Below are positions 63,321 to 64,000 of a DNA stretch of 64,000 bases, piece after piece. Source of the DNA: Devosia equisanguinis (GTDB lineage: Bacteria; Pseudomonadota; Alphaproteobacteria; Rhizobiales; Devosiaceae). The position numbers and the translations under genes are program-made. Under the pieces are notes generated by a model, which saw only the letters and a list, made by a program, of their open reading frames with translations, ran no database searches and was not told where the DNA came from. Position 1 is the first letter of the stretch. Each line of letters opens with the position of its first letter. Location: NCBI RefSeq assembly GCF_900631955.1, contig NZ_UZWD01000025.1, positions 1 through 64,000 of the forward strand, given 5' to 3'.

Positions 63321-63740
63321 ATGAGACAGGTCATCGACACCATCCGCATCGAAACCAGCGGGCAACGCCTTTACGAGGTGACGCGGCATGTGCGGGCCTT
63401 CGTGCGCCAGTCGAGCATCGAAACAGGTCTCCTCACGGTCTATGTCAGGCACACGTCGTGCTCGCTGCTGATTCAGGAAAATGCCGATCCGGACGTGCAG
63501 GTCGACATGCTGGGCTTCTTTGACCGGCTGGTGCCCGAGGGGATGAGCTGGCTCGAGCATACGCTGGAAGGGCCAGACGACATGCCAGCCCATATCAAGG
63601 CGGCACTGACGCAGACGTCGATCGGCGTGCCTGTGGCGAATGGGGCGCCGGTATTCGGCACCTGGCAGGGGCTCTATCTCTTCGAGCATCGTCACCAGCG
63701 CCATGGGCGCGAACTCGTTCTGCATATCATCGGAGAATGA
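63321..63740 (+). CDS. yjbQ: YjbQ family protein (UPF0047)
   Basis: 139 aa: FVRQSSIETGLLTVYVRHTSCSLLIQENADPDVQVDM, LEGPDDMPAHIKAALTQTSIGVPVANGAPVFGTWQGLYLFEHR, with the conserved T-C-S and the H/E residues of the YjbQ fold. Some members show weak thiamine-phosphate synthase activity. ATG at 63321 follows GAGAGGAG. The last 4 nt overlap the next gene. The upstream 258 bp hold no other gene. Confidence 0.92.
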   Translation: MRQVIDTIRIETSGQRLYEVTRHVRAFVRQSSIETGLLTVYVRHTSCSLLIQENADPDVQVDMLGFFDRLVPEGMSWLEHTLEGPDDMPAHIKAALTQTSIGVPVANGAPVFGTWQGLYLFEHRHQRHGRELVLHIIGE

Positions 63741-64000
63741 TCTTGGATCTGGCAAGCCTGGCCGCCTACTGGCCCTTTCTACTCGGTCTATTGGCAACCG
63801 GTTTCGTGTCGGGGGTGGCAGCGGGCCTGCTGGGCATTGGCGGCGGCGCGGTGATCGTGCCAGTACTCGCCAACGCGCTGCTGCTTTTGGGCTATGATAC
63901 GGATGTGGTGCAGCATGTGGCGGTGGGGTCCTCGCTCGCGATCATCATTCCCACCGGGATCATGAGCGCGCGCGCCCATTTCAAGCGCGGATCGCTGGAT
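63737..64000 (+). CDS. Sulfite exporter TauE/SafE family protein (5' part)
   Basis: The first 88 codons of a longer gene cut by the window end. The ATG at 63737 overlaps the yjbQ stop (ATGA). FLLGLLATGFVSGVAAGLLGIGGGAVIVPVLANAL is the N-terminal TauE/SafE (DUF81) signature with the GIGGG motif; HVAVGSSLAIIIPTGIMSARAHFKRG continues it. Likely an anion (sulfonate/sulfite) permease. Confidence 0.88.
   Translation, partial: MILDLASLAAYWPFLLGLLATGFVSGVAAGLLGIGGGAVIVPVLANALLLLGYDTDVVQHVAVGSSLAIIIPTGIMSARAHFKRGSLD

Overview
The window looks like chromosomal DNA of a high-GC alphaproteobacterium of the order Hyphomicrobiales (Rhizobiales). A Devosia-like genus is my best guess. It rests on the gene set (greA, trxB, a VtlR/LsrB-type LysR gene, carB, an intrinsic catB-type acetyltransferase, HlyU-family and DUF1328 genes, motA/motB) and on tandem small RNAs with CCUCCUCCC loops, an alphaproteobacterial trait. 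I see no rRNA, tRNA, CRISPR array, insertion sequence or phage genes.

Layout. Positions 1-1000 hold no protein gene but a tandem array of minus-strand small RNAs of the alpha-r14/cuckoo type: three complete units and the start of a fourth. Each has its own promoter and a shared upstream box at a fixed distance. 1.1-5.1 kb (minus): exported protein, HAD hydrolase, VtlR/LsrB-type regulator, thioredoxin reductase, GreA. 5.3-11.9 kb: mixed metabolic genes (PQQ-type sugar dehydrogenase, cold-shock protein, TPR-methyltransferase, threonine aldolase, CatB). 12-15.3 kb: carB.

15.6-28.1 kb is the most unusual part. It is a run of small exported proteins of mostly unknown function: two SH3-like paralogues, DUF4431, two Sel1-repeat proteins, a 64-aa peptide and others. 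They are built around a cAMP-type Crp/Fnr regulator that overlaps a CHASE2-adenylate cyclase gene, a FecR-like protein and a LuxR-type regulator. Two families of perfect or near-perfect palindromes recur upstream of these genes (CTGTTCC-N4-GGAACAG, three copies; CATCGAAC-N4-GTTCGATG, three copies). They suggest a cell-envelope regulon encoded together with its own regulators.

28-48 kb: DUF2200, S21, ABC exporter with a GNAT enzyme, Ohr/OhrR with operator, RNase T2, an RlmL-like methyltransferase, CsbD, DUF1328, motB/motA beside a large membrane-anchored protein, a 2',3'-cyclic nucleotide phosphodiesterase, a divergent KDG kinase / fructuronate-reductase-type pair, a zinc metallopeptidase and carA. 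48-64 kb: YqeY, diguanylate cyclase, MFS exporter, HdeD, dnaG-rpoD, HlyU and DUF2442, LLM oxidoreductase, TerB/DUF533, YqhA, a large Pro/Asn-rich OmpA-family protein, YjbQ and the start of a TauE/SafE permease that runs off the end.
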